This document shows positions 6,354 to 12,638 of a DNA stretch of 16,232 bases, in pieces. A program made the position numbers and the translations under genes. The notes beneath the pieces are model-generated. The model saw nothing but the letters and a program-made list of their open reading frames with translations, did not search any database and was not told the origin of the DNA. The stretch's first letter is position 1. Each line of letters starts with the position of its first letter. The stretch is from NCBI GenBank assembly GCA_002375765.1, contig DFMV01000085.1:40367-56598 (forward strand). The letters run 5' to 3'. The DNA comes from Rhizobiales bacterium UBA3584 (GTDB taxonomy: Bacteria > Pseudomonadota > Alphaproteobacteria > Rhizobiales > Devosiaceae).

Positions 6354-6626
6354 TTACGGCCAGCGCTGGGCGGCGTGGAGGAACGCCACGACTTCCAATG
6401 TGTCTTCAACGACGCGGTACACAACGAGATAATTGGGATGCACGATCAACTCGCGCGTTTCGGGCGCCCGCCCTGCCCGACCTGATAAAGGATAATCGAT
6501 AAGACGATTGCATTTAGCGTCGATCGTTTCGTCGAGATGTATGGCAGCATCGATGTTGTCTTCGGCAATAAAAGAGATGATGTGTTCGCGCTGAACGATG
6601 GCCACCGGCATCCATTTCAGGTTCAT
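6354..6626 (-). CDS. RelE/ParE-superfamily toxin of a type II toxin-antitoxin module
   Basis: A 90-residue protein of the length and layout of ParE/RelE toxins. An N-terminal helix pair (residues about 8-40) is followed by a central YPLSGRAGRAPETRELIV phrase and strands LVVYRVVEDTLEVVAFLHAAQ ending in RWP. The GR..GR...TREL pattern and the terminal H.AQ.WP are typical of the ParE-like branch, whose members poison gyrase; RelE-like members cut mRNA on the ribosome. The sequence favours ParE-like, but the target is not proven. The start codon overlaps the antitoxin stop in ATGA (6623-6626), so translation is coupled and the toxin follows the antitoxin, the classic order. All core regions appear intact, so it is probably active. 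Confidence 0.88.
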   Translation of the reverse strand: MNLKWMPVAIVQREHIISFIAEDNIDAAIHLDETIDAKCNRLIDYPLSGRAGRAPETRELIVHPNYLVVYRVVEDTLEVVAFLHAAQRWP

Positions 6627-6910
6627 GCGCGGGCTTTCTGTTTCTTGCGCAGGTCGGCGCGGAGTTTAGCGAAATGGGCCTTGACCTCCTCGTGCGGAAT
6701 TCCAAGCCCTGCGTCGGCTTCATCCAGTCCGACCTGGACTTGCGCCTTGAACCAGGCATCATATTCGGCCTCTTCCTGCTCCTTCGTTATGCTGTCGCGG
6801 ATGAATTCGCGCATCAACTGGGCGGCGGTGCGGTCCTTGGATTTGGCGATTTCGGCGAACTGGCGTTTCAGGTCTTCATCGATGCGGAAGGTGAAGGTGG
6901 ATTCGGCCAT
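6623..6910 (-). CDS. Ribbon-helix-helix antitoxin of the ParE-type module
   Basis: A 95-residue protein. Residues 4-40 form a ribbon-helix-helix DNA-binding domain: the TFTFRIDEDLKRQFAEIAKS strand and first helix, then the turn and RTAAQLMREFIRDSI second helix. The C-terminal half (45-95) is charged and helical (EYDAWFKAQVQVGLDEADAG onward) and would wrap around the toxin. An RHH antitoxin followed by a ParE/RelE toxin with a 4-nt overlap is a standard autoregulated module. GAGAGGA lies 3 nt before the ATG, and a good promoter with repeats over its -10 box lies just upstream. It probably represses its own promoter, more strongly when complexed with the toxin. Confidence 0.88.
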   Translation of the reverse strand: MAESTFTFRIDEDLKRQFAEIAKSKDRTAAQLMREFIRDSITKEQEEAEYDAWFKAQVQVGLDEADAGLGIPHEEVKAHFAKLRADLRKKQKARA

Positions 6911-6926
6911 GTGTCCTCTCCGAAGT

Positions 6927-6969
6927 ATGCATTACGTGCATTGTAACACATAGGTTGGCGGCGCGACAA
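6927..6969 (-). promoter_or_regulatory. Toxin-antitoxin promoter and overlapping candidate operator
   Basis: On the minus strand TTGTCG (plus-strand 6964-6969) and a near-consensus TACAAT (6940-6945) are 18 nt apart. Directly over and downstream of the -10 are GCATT direct repeats at 6929-6933 and 6938-6942 (9-bp period) and the inverted pair ATGCA/TGCAT (6927-6931, 6937-6941). RHH antitoxins commonly bind such short paired half-sites, so this is a plausible autorepression site. Confidence 0.5.
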
Positions 6970-7016
6970 TGACAAGGCTTGCGCTTATCGGTGCGGCACC
7001 ATAGGTAGCCGCCATC

Positions 7017-8891
7017 ATGCTTACGATCACAAACCTTCATTACAAGATTGCCGGGCGTCCCCTGTTCGAGGGGGCGTCGGTTACGTTGCCGACTGGAGCC
7101 AAGACCGGGTTCGTGGGCAAGAACGGATCGGGCAAGACCACGCTATTTCAATTGATCCAGGGGTTCTTGTCGCCCGAGCAGGGATCGATCGAATTGAGCA
7201 AGCGGGCGCGGATCGGGGCGGTGGCGCAGGAAGCGCCGGCCAGCGAGATGAGCGTGCTCGACATGGTGTTGTCGGCTGACAAGGAGCGCACGGCGCTGCT
7301 GGCCGAGGCGGAAACCGCGCACGATCCGCACCGGATCGCCGACATTCATACGCGGCTGGCCGATATCGACGCGCACACAGCCGAGGCGCGGGCCAGCGCA
7401 ATCCTCAAAGGACTGGGGTTTTCGCTTGAGCGCCAGCATGGGCCGTGCCGGGAGCTTTCGGGTGGCTGGCGGATGCGCGTGGCGCTGGCCGGGGTGCTTT
7501 TTTCCCAGCCTGATCTTTTGCTCCTCGACGAGCCGACCAACTATCTCGATCTCGAAGGGACGCTGTGGCTGGAGAAATATCTGGCGACCTATCCTTATAC
7601 GGTCTTCATGATTTCTCACGATCGCGACCTGCTCAACAAGGCGGTCAATTCGATCATCCATCTCGAGCGCGGCAAGCTGACCTTTTACAAGGGCGCTTAC
7701 GACACATTCGAGGAAACGCGCCGCATGCAAATGGAGCTGCAGAACAAGGCGCGGGAAAAAACGCTCGCCCAGATCGAGCACATGCAGAAGTTCGTCGATC
7801 GGTTCAAGGCCAAGGCGACCAAGGCCAAGCAGGCGCAGAGCCGGGTCAAGGCAATCGCCAAACTGCGGCCGCCCGAGGCATTGTTCGATGAATTTGCGGC
7901 ACCTTTCAGCTTTCAGCAGCCCAAGAAATCGCCGGCCACGCCGATGATAACCTTCGACAATGTGTCGGTGGGGTATGGCGAGACGGTTATTCTAAACAAG
8001 ATCACCAACCGGATCGATCCGGACGACCGGATTGCGCTGATCGGGCCGAACGGGAACGGCAAATCGACTTTTGCCAAGCTGCTCTCAGGCGAACTGAAGC
8101 CGATGGGCGGGCAGATGCTGCGGGCGAAAACGCTCGATGTCGCCTATTTCGCACAGCACCAGCTCGACCATCTCAAGCCCGAGCAGACTCCATATGAGCA
8201 TGTGATCGATCTGATGCCGCTCGAAAGCGAAGCGAAGCGCCGGGCGCGGGTGGCGCAGATGGGGCTTTCGACGACGCGGATGGACACGAAAGCGAAAAAC
8301 CTTTCGGGTGGCGAGCGGGCGCGGCTTTTGATGGGGATCATCACGTTTGGCGGGCCGGGCATGCTGGTTTTGGACGAACCAACCAACCATCTCGACATCG
8401 ACAGTCGCGATGCGCTGGTCCATGCGCTCAACGACTATAAGGGCGCGGTGCTGATAATCTCGCACGACCGGCATCTGATCGAAGCGACCTGCGATACGCT
8501 GTGGATCGCCGAGAACGGCACGGTGGCCGAGTTCGAGGACGATCTGGACGGGTATCAGCGCAGCCTGACCTCGAACGGAGCGAGCGGCAATGGCGGGGGC
8601 GGTTCGGCATCGGACCGTAAGCGCGAGCGGCAGGAAGCGGCGGCGAAGCGGGCCGAGTTGGCGCCGTTGCGCAAGGAAATCAAATCCATCGAGCAAAAGC
8701 TGGAGTGGAAGCGCAAGGATCTGGCCAAAATCGACAGGCAACTCGATGATCCGGCGCTTTATACAGGCGATGCGGACAAGTCGATTGCGCTGGGGATCGA
8801 GAAGGCGAAATTCGAGGGCGAGATTGCCGCGCTCGAGGATCAATGGCTGGAAAAAAGCGCCGAACTCGAGGACGCTCAGGCCGACGCCTGA
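7017..8891 (+). CDS. ABC-F family ATPase (YheS/Uup-like), ribosome-associated
   Basis: A 624-residue cytoplasmic protein with two ATP-binding domains and no membrane segments, the ABC-F layout. Such proteins bind the ribosomal E site and help stalled or difficult translation. Domain 1 has Walker A GKNGSGKT (34-41), signature LSGGW (147-151) and Walker B LLLLDEPTNYLD (167-178). Domain 2 has GPNGNGKS (343-350), LSGGERAR (429-436) and VLDEPTNHLD (451-460). A basic helical interdomain linker (about 232-300, MQKFVDRFKAKATKAKQAQS) is the P-site tRNA interaction motif. A Gly-rich hinge at 521-530 leads to a C-terminal coiled coil (535-620), as in YheS and Uup. Catalytic Glu172 and Glu454 are present. 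The length is closest to YheS (about 637). The ribosome-binding site is weak (AGG about 12 nt upstream). No antibiotic-resistance role is implied. Confidence 0.93.
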   Translation: MLTITNLHYKIAGRPLFEGASVTLPTGAKTGFVGKNGSGKTTLFQLIQGFLSPEQGSIELSKRARIGAVAQEAPASEMSVLDMVLSADKERTALLAEAETAHDPHRIADIHTRLADIDAHTAEARASAILKGLGFSLERQHGPCRELSGGWRMRVALAGVLFSQPDLLLLDEPTNYLDLEGTLWLEKYLATYPYTVFMISHDRDLLNKAVNSIIHLERGKLTFYKGAYDTFEETRRMQMELQNKAREKTLAQIEHMQKFVDRFKAKATKAKQAQSRVKAIAKLRPPEALFDEFAAPFSFQQPKKSPATPMITFDNVSVGYGETVILNKITNRIDPDDRIALIGPNGNGKSTFAKLLSGELKPMGGQMLRAKTLDVAYFAQHQLDHLKPEQTPYEHVIDLMPLESEAKRRARVAQMGLSTTRMDTKAKNLSGGERARLLMGIITFGGPGMLVLDEPTNHLDIDSRDALVHALNDYKGAVLIISHDRHLIEATCDTLWIAENGTVAEFEDDLDGYQRSLTSNGASGNGGGGSASDRKRERQEAAAKRAELAPLRKEIKSIEQKLEWKRKDLAKIDRQLDDPALYTGDADKSIALGIEKAKFEGEIAALEDQWLEKSAELEDAQADA

Positions 8892-8983
8892 GAGGTTTCT
8901 TTACCGAAGCGCGCCAAGCCGTCTGGAACAGGTCTATGCCCCGCGCTAAGGTGGCTCAAGACGATGCGGGACAAGGATCGAGC

Positions 8984-9841
8984 ATGGCGAAACGGGTAAT
9001 TGCAGCGCTTTTGGCGATGCTGGCGGGGGTTGCGCCGGCGGCGGGCCAGCAATTGACCAATGCGCAGCGCGATGCGGCCATTCAGTTTGCGCTCAACAAC
9101 ACGCGTCACACCATGCTCCATGAAATCGGGCATCTGCTGGTCGACCAACTGGAACTGCCGGTGCTGGGGCGTGAAGAAGACGCCGTGGACATGATGGCCA
9201 CGCTGCTCATGCTCGACACGGGAACCGAAGAGGATGTGATCGGGCTGCAGGATACCATCGAGGGTTGGCTCTATTCGGAGAGCTTCCGGCCATCACGCGG
9301 ATACGTCAATTCGGCATTTTACGGCGCGCACAGCCTCGATATCCAGCGCTCTTACGCCATGGCGTGCCTGATGGTGGGGAGCGATTACGAGCGGCATACC
9401 CAATATGCGACGCGAATTTCGCTGCCCATCGATCGGCAGAAAAGCTGCGCCGAGGATTATCGGATCGCCGAGCGGGGGTGGTCGACGGTGCTGGAGCCTC
9501 ATCTTCGCGAAGGCGCCCCCGCCTCCGATGTTACGGTGCAGTACCGCGATACACGGGGGCAGTATCCGGAGGCACAGGCGCTTCTGGAACAGGCGCAGGT
9601 GCTCGAGCAGTATGCGGACTGGGTTGCCAAAAACTACGTTTTGCCCAACCCGGTGCAGATCACCGCGGAGAACTGCGGCGAGGTCAATGCGTTCTATGAC
9701 CTCGAAACCCGCGAAGTGATCCTGTGCTATGAATGGGTCGATTTCTTCTATGAGCTTTATGTGTCCGACATCATGCCGGTGCGCGAGCATTTCGAGCTGA
9801 TGCGCAAGCTCAAGCTCGAGAAGCTGGGCCGGGTCGAGTAG
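8984..9841 (+). CDS. Secreted DUF4344-type putative zinc metallopeptidase
   Basis: A 285-residue protein from the ATG at 8984, chosen because AAGGA sits 6 nt upstream and the residues after it form a signal peptide (KR, then a hydrophobic stretch to about residue 20, cleavage near APAAG). The open frame reaches back to 8843, inside the ABC-F gene, but that extension would bury the signal. HEIGH at residues 46-50 (within TMLHEIGHLL) is the HExxH zinc site. The downstream LGREEDAVDMMAT (61-73) supplies a likely third ligand, Glu64 or Glu65, in the spacing seen in DUF4344 (putative metallopeptidase). Four cysteines (about residues 123, 147, 224, 241) suggest periplasmic disulfides. It follows the ABC-F gene by 92 bp and may be read from the same transcript. 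The substrate is unknown. Confidence 0.8.
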   Translation: MAKRVIAALLAMLAGVAPAAGQQLTNAQRDAAIQFALNNTRHTMLHEIGHLLVDQLELPVLGREEDAVDMMATLLMLDTGTEEDVIGLQDTIEGWLYSESFRPSRGYVNSAFYGAHSLDIQRSYAMACLMVGSDYERHTQYATRISLPIDRQKSCAEDYRIAERGWSTVLEPHLREGAPASDVTVQYRDTRGQYPEAQALLEQAQVLEQYADWVAKNYVLPNPVQITAENCGEVNAFYDLETREVILCYEWVDFFYELYVSDIMPVREHFELMRKLKLEKLGRVE

Positions 9842-9929
9842 CGCGTATCGAGGCTGGCGCGGGAGGGCGTCGGCCCTTTATGGGGCCCATCGGCTCGGCC
9901 AGGTCGAGCACATTTTGCCAGCGCTGCCG

Positions 9930-9963
9930 GTTACTGGATCCCGGATCTTCGCCCGGGATGACC
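9930..9963. repeat. Dispersed palindromic intergenic repeat, copy 2
   Basis: Arms ATCCCGG (9938-9944) and CCGGGAT (9953-9959) enclose an 8-nt loop. The left 18 nt differ from copy 1 (1022-1039) by one base; the loop differs, but the right side CCGGGATGAC is shared. It sits in the 138-bp gap between the ends of the convergent DUF4344 and YitT-like genes. Different loops with matching arms suggest the folded form is conserved. Confidence 0.6.
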
Positions 9964-9979
9964 AGGAGGGGCTGTGGGC

Positions 9980-10597
9980 TCAGCTCACCCCCATGTACCG
10001 CCCCGGCTTGTGGTTGAGAATAATGACCAGGCTCATGAAGGCAGCGCCGACGAGCGAGAGCAGAACCCTGTCGAAGGGCAGGATGAAGACCGCCGCGATG
10101 AGGATGAAAAAGTCGATGCCGAACTGGACATAGCCGGCCGGGATCTTGTGATTGTCCTGCAGGTAGAGCGCCAGAATGTTGACGCCGCCCAGGCTGGCGC
10201 GGTGGCGGAACAGGGCGAGGATGCCCATTCCCATCATGGCGCCGCCGGCAATGGCGGCAAAGAACGGGTTTATGCCTGAAATGTTGAGCCAGTTGGGCAT
10301 CAGCGCCGGATAGACCGAAACGAGGCCAACGGCGACGAAGGTTTTGAGCGTGAACTGCCAGCCCATGCGCAGGAAGGCCAGAATATAAAACGGCAGATTG
10401 ACGACGAAGAACACGGCGCCGAACGGCAGGCCGGTGGCGTATTGGACGAGCAGGGCCAGACCGGCGGTGCTGCCGGTGGTGATCTGGGCTTCGGAATAGA
10501 AGGTGACGCCAAGCCCGACAAACAGGGTGCCGAGCAGGATGGCAAGAAAATCCTCAAGCGGGGTGTGCCTGACCCTGGGTTCGAAAGACGAGTCCAT
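9980..10597 (-). CDS. YitT-family (DUF161-type) integral membrane protein
   Basis: A 205-residue inner-membrane protein. Hydrophobic helices occur at about residues 17-37, 45-62, 64-82, 87-106, 112-132 and 155-192, giving five or six spans. The phrases EAQITTGSTAGLALLVQYAT and FRHRASLGGVNILALYLQD resemble the repeated GG(x)TGxx and SxGGxNI signatures of YitT proteins. I chose the ATG at 10597, not the in-frame start at 10639. It overlaps the holC stop as TGATG, has AAGG 5 nt upstream, and the extension would lie wholly inside holC. The overlap means translation is coupled to holC. The YitT family is widespread in bacteria; its substrate is not established. This two-gene unit ends at a gap that holds the dispersed palindrome. 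Confidence 0.8.
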   Translation of the reverse strand: MDSSFEPRVRHTPLEDFLAILLGTLFVGLGVTFYSEAQITTGSTAGLALLVQYATGLPFGAVFFVVNLPFYILAFLRMGWQFTLKTFVAVGLVSVYPALMPNWLNISGINPFFAAIAGGAMMGMGILALFRHRASLGGVNILALYLQDNHKIPAGYVQFGIDFFILIAAVFILPFDRVLLSLVGAAFMSLVIILNHKPGRYMGVS

Positions 10598-11046
10598 CAA
10601 GCCTTCTTGCTCCAGCGGCCCTCGCCGTCCTGCTGCCAATAGGTGAGATCATAAACCGGTTTGAGGGTGCGCCACACCTGGCGCGCTTCGGTGACGGCAT
10701 CGGGATCGTGGCCGTTGAAGATATAGACCAGTCGCTCATAGCCTTCGAGCTGGCGCGGGGTGGCGCGGTCGACGAAAAAGCGGATGGCGGCGCCGTTGGG
10801 GTTTTCATCGCCGCCGGTCAGCAGCACGGGCTGGAGCGCATCGGCTTCTTCCCCCCGCGCGACGGCGTGGGGCAGAAAACTGTCGTCGGAATAGGTCCAG
10901 AGCGCTGAATCGATGGTTTCGAGCCGCTCGGCGCTGCCCACCTCCACCACCGCCCGCCAGCCGCGCTCCATGGTCTTTTCGAGCAGCATGGGCAACACGG
11001 ATTCGAGCGGGCGGGTTTCGAGGTGGTAGAAGAGAAGATCGGTCAT
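10597..11046 (-). CDS. holC: DNA polymerase III chi subunit
   Basis: Chi links the clamp loader to single-strand-binding protein at the replication fork. The 149 residues are close to the E. coli length (147). The protein begins MTDLLFYHLETRPLESVLPM, has the KTMERGWRAVVEVGSAERLE helix-strand stretch (24-43), the LWTYSDDSFLPHAVA motif (49-63) and the FNGHDPDAVTEARQVWRTLK motif (109-128), all typical of HolC. holC follows pepA in many proteobacteria; here pepA is 1.6 kb away with two genes between, so holC probably has its own promoter. I see no Shine-Dalgarno site before the ATG and no obvious promoter. The stop overlaps the next start by one base (TGATG). Confidence 0.93.
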   Translation of the reverse strand: MTDLLFYHLETRPLESVLPMLLEKTMERGWRAVVEVGSAERLETIDSALWTYSDDSFLPHAVARGEEADALQPVLLTGGDENPNGAAIRFFVDRATPRQLEGYERLVYIFNGHDPDAVTEARQVWRTLKPVYDLTYWQQDGEGRWSKKA

Positions 11047-11138
11047 GGGCGTGTTATCGCATTGGATTGGCGGGGGCGCCAGATCGTGTCAGCTCTTCCT
11101 TGAATCGCCGACAAGAGTGCGGTCAATCCTGTCGGTGC

Positions 11139-11525
11139 TCAGATCCGTGCTGCGTTTTCCTCCGCCCAGTCATAAAGCTGCAGGATAATCGGCCCCAGAG
11201 CCAATCCCTGTGGCGTCAGTTGATAGCTCGTTTCCCGAGGAAAACCATTGCTGACCGTGCGCAGTATCAAAAGACGTCCGGTCAATCCGGCCAGCCGCTC
11301 GCTCAGTACCTTGGGGGTGATGCCTGGCAACACGTCCCTCAACTCACTGTATCGCATCGGACCATTGGCAAGGTGCCAGAGGATCAATGCGTTCCAGCGA
11401 TGCCCGAGGAAAGCCAGCCAGTCTTCCGCAAGGCATTCGGCCGCGTGGCACGCAGTGCGGGGTGCATCGTTCGCCTGACTTCCCATTTGGATAGTCGCGA
11501 TTCGCTGTGTTTCCTGGTCATTCAT
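11139..11525 (-). CDS. HxlR-family transcriptional regulator
   Basis: A 128-residue regulator from the ATG at 11525; a GTG at 11558 and an ATG at 11486 are other possible starts, and none has a clear ribosome-binding site. It carries the HxlR winged helix: CLAEDWLAFLGHRWNALILW (the W...L...W entry helix), PMRYSELRDVLPGITPKVLS (helix-turn-helix), then ERLAGLTGRLLILRTVSNGF leading into the RETSYQLTPQG wing and a terminal dimer helix. The family usually has Cys near the N-terminus as a redox or electrophile sensor; two cysteines are present just before the domain (CHAAEC). HxlR proteins often control a divergent oxidoreductase gene, as seen here. The likely ligand is a reactive aldehyde, quinone or oxidant, which is inference only. 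Confidence 0.85.
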   Translation of the reverse strand: MNDQETQRIATIQMGSQANDAPRTACHAAECLAEDWLAFLGHRWNALILWHLANGPMRYSELRDVLPGITPKVLSERLAGLTGRLLILRTVSNGFPRETSYQLTPQGLALGPIILQLYDWAEENAARI

Positions 11526-11563
11526 TGCGCCAGTATCGGCGCCAAGCCAGCGGGGCACAAGAG

Positions 11564-12634
11564 ATGGCAGGAATTCTCATCATTGGTGGCTATGGTCACG
11601 TTGGACGACAGATCGCGCAGCATCTGGCGCAGGACGGGCGAGCCGGTGTGCGGATCGGTGGACGCGACGCGGGTCGGTTGGCGGCAGTGGCTGGTCAACT
11701 CGGTTGCGAGTGGGTGACCATTGACCTCAACGACTCCCAAAGCTGGGATCATGCCCTAGCGGGGATTGAGACGGTCCTCGTCTGCCTCGACGTCGCAACG
11801 GATGAATTTCCCGCGCATGTTCTCAAAAAAGGTCTGGCCTATATCGACATCTCGGCTACCGATGATGTCCTTCGGAGGATCGAGGCGCTTGACGCTCTCG
11901 CTCGCGCCCATGATGGCCGCGCCGTGCTCTCGGTCGGTCTGGCGCCGGGGCTAAGCAATCTTATGGCTCGCGCCGCGGTGACCGAGATGGAGCATATCGA
12001 GGCTGTGACTATCGGCGTGCTGCTGGGACTTGGGAGCACGCACGGGCCCGCGGCGGTGAACTGGACACTCGACAATTTGGAACCCCTGGCGCCGGGCGAT
12101 GTGGAAATGCTGCGTTTCGGACCGGAGGGAAAGCCGGTTGCCACGATGCCGTTCGATTTTGCCGATCAGCATGTGCTGGCGCGCCGCCAAGGATTGTCAC
12201 CCGTTGTCACCCGGCTAGGGCTGGACTCGCCATTGATGACCCGGGGCACGCTGCGGTTGCTATCGCGGCTGGCCTCGAAAGCATGGTTTCGCCGCTTGCT
12301 GCACTGGAGCATGACCCGGTTTCAGCTGGGATCGGATCGCGCGTCGCTGGTTGTGGCAGCCAAGGGGCAGAACGCGGGGAATTCCATTCATCGCCGCCTG
12401 ACACTAGATGGGCGTGACGAAGCCGCAATCACCGCCTTGGTCGCAGCAAATGTTGCGTTGATGGTGCCCGGCAGCATGCCCCCCGGCGTCTGGCATATCG
12501 ATGAGATTTGGCAGCTCTCAGATTTTGCGCCCGCGTTGAGGCACGCTGGCGTTGCATTGAGTGCGCCCGACGGGGACGGCAGCGAGTACCGCAGCGGTCC
12601 GACTGAGAAGGACGAGGCCGTTGGGGCGCGGTGA
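11564..12634 (+). CDS. Saccharopine dehydrogenase-like NAD(P)-binding oxidoreductase
   Basis: A 356-residue protein from the ATG at 11564, chosen because the Rossmann fold begins immediately (MAGILIIGGYGHVGRQIAQH; Gly-rich GGYGHVG at 8-14). The earlier open frame start at 11507 would overlap the divergent HxlR gene. The N-terminal 130 residues look like saccharopine-dehydrogenase NADP-binding domains: GIETVLVCLDVATD, then a strand KGLAYIDISATDDVL, then VLSVGLAPGLSNLMAR. The latter half (150-340) is a mixed domain without a motif I can assign. This superfamily includes lysine-pathway enzymes and many uncharacterised reductases; the substrate is unknown. The ribosome-binding site is weak. It is divergent from HxlR, its probable regulator, and ends 4 bp from the pepA stop (convergent). 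Together with HxlR it looks inserted between pepA and holC. Confidence 0.78.
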   Translation: MAGILIIGGYGHVGRQIAQHLAQDGRAGVRIGGRDAGRLAAVAGQLGCEWVTIDLNDSQSWDHALAGIETVLVCLDVATDEFPAHVLKKGLAYIDISATDDVLRRIEALDALARAHDGRAVLSVGLAPGLSNLMARAAVTEMEHIEAVTIGVLLGLGSTHGPAAVNWTLDNLEPLAPGDVEMLRFGPEGKPVATMPFDFADQHVLARRQGLSPVVTRLGLDSPLMTRGTLRLLSRLASKAWFRRLLHWSMTRFQLGSDRASLVVAAKGQNAGNSIHRRLTLDGRDEAAITALVAANVALMVPGSMPPGVWHIDEIWQLSDFAPALRHAGVALSAPDGDGSEYRSGPTEKDEAVGAR

Positions 12635-12638
12635 GCGC

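Noticed and set aside
9872..9887. GGCCC/GGGCC mini-hairpin after the DUF4344 gene as terminator
   Set aside because: Only 5 bp of stem and no T-run; expected by chance at this GC content.
11108..11135. CCGACA/TGTCGG inverted repeat after the HxlR gene as terminator
   Set aside because: 6-bp arms with a 16-nt loop and no T-run on the minus strand; too weak to call.
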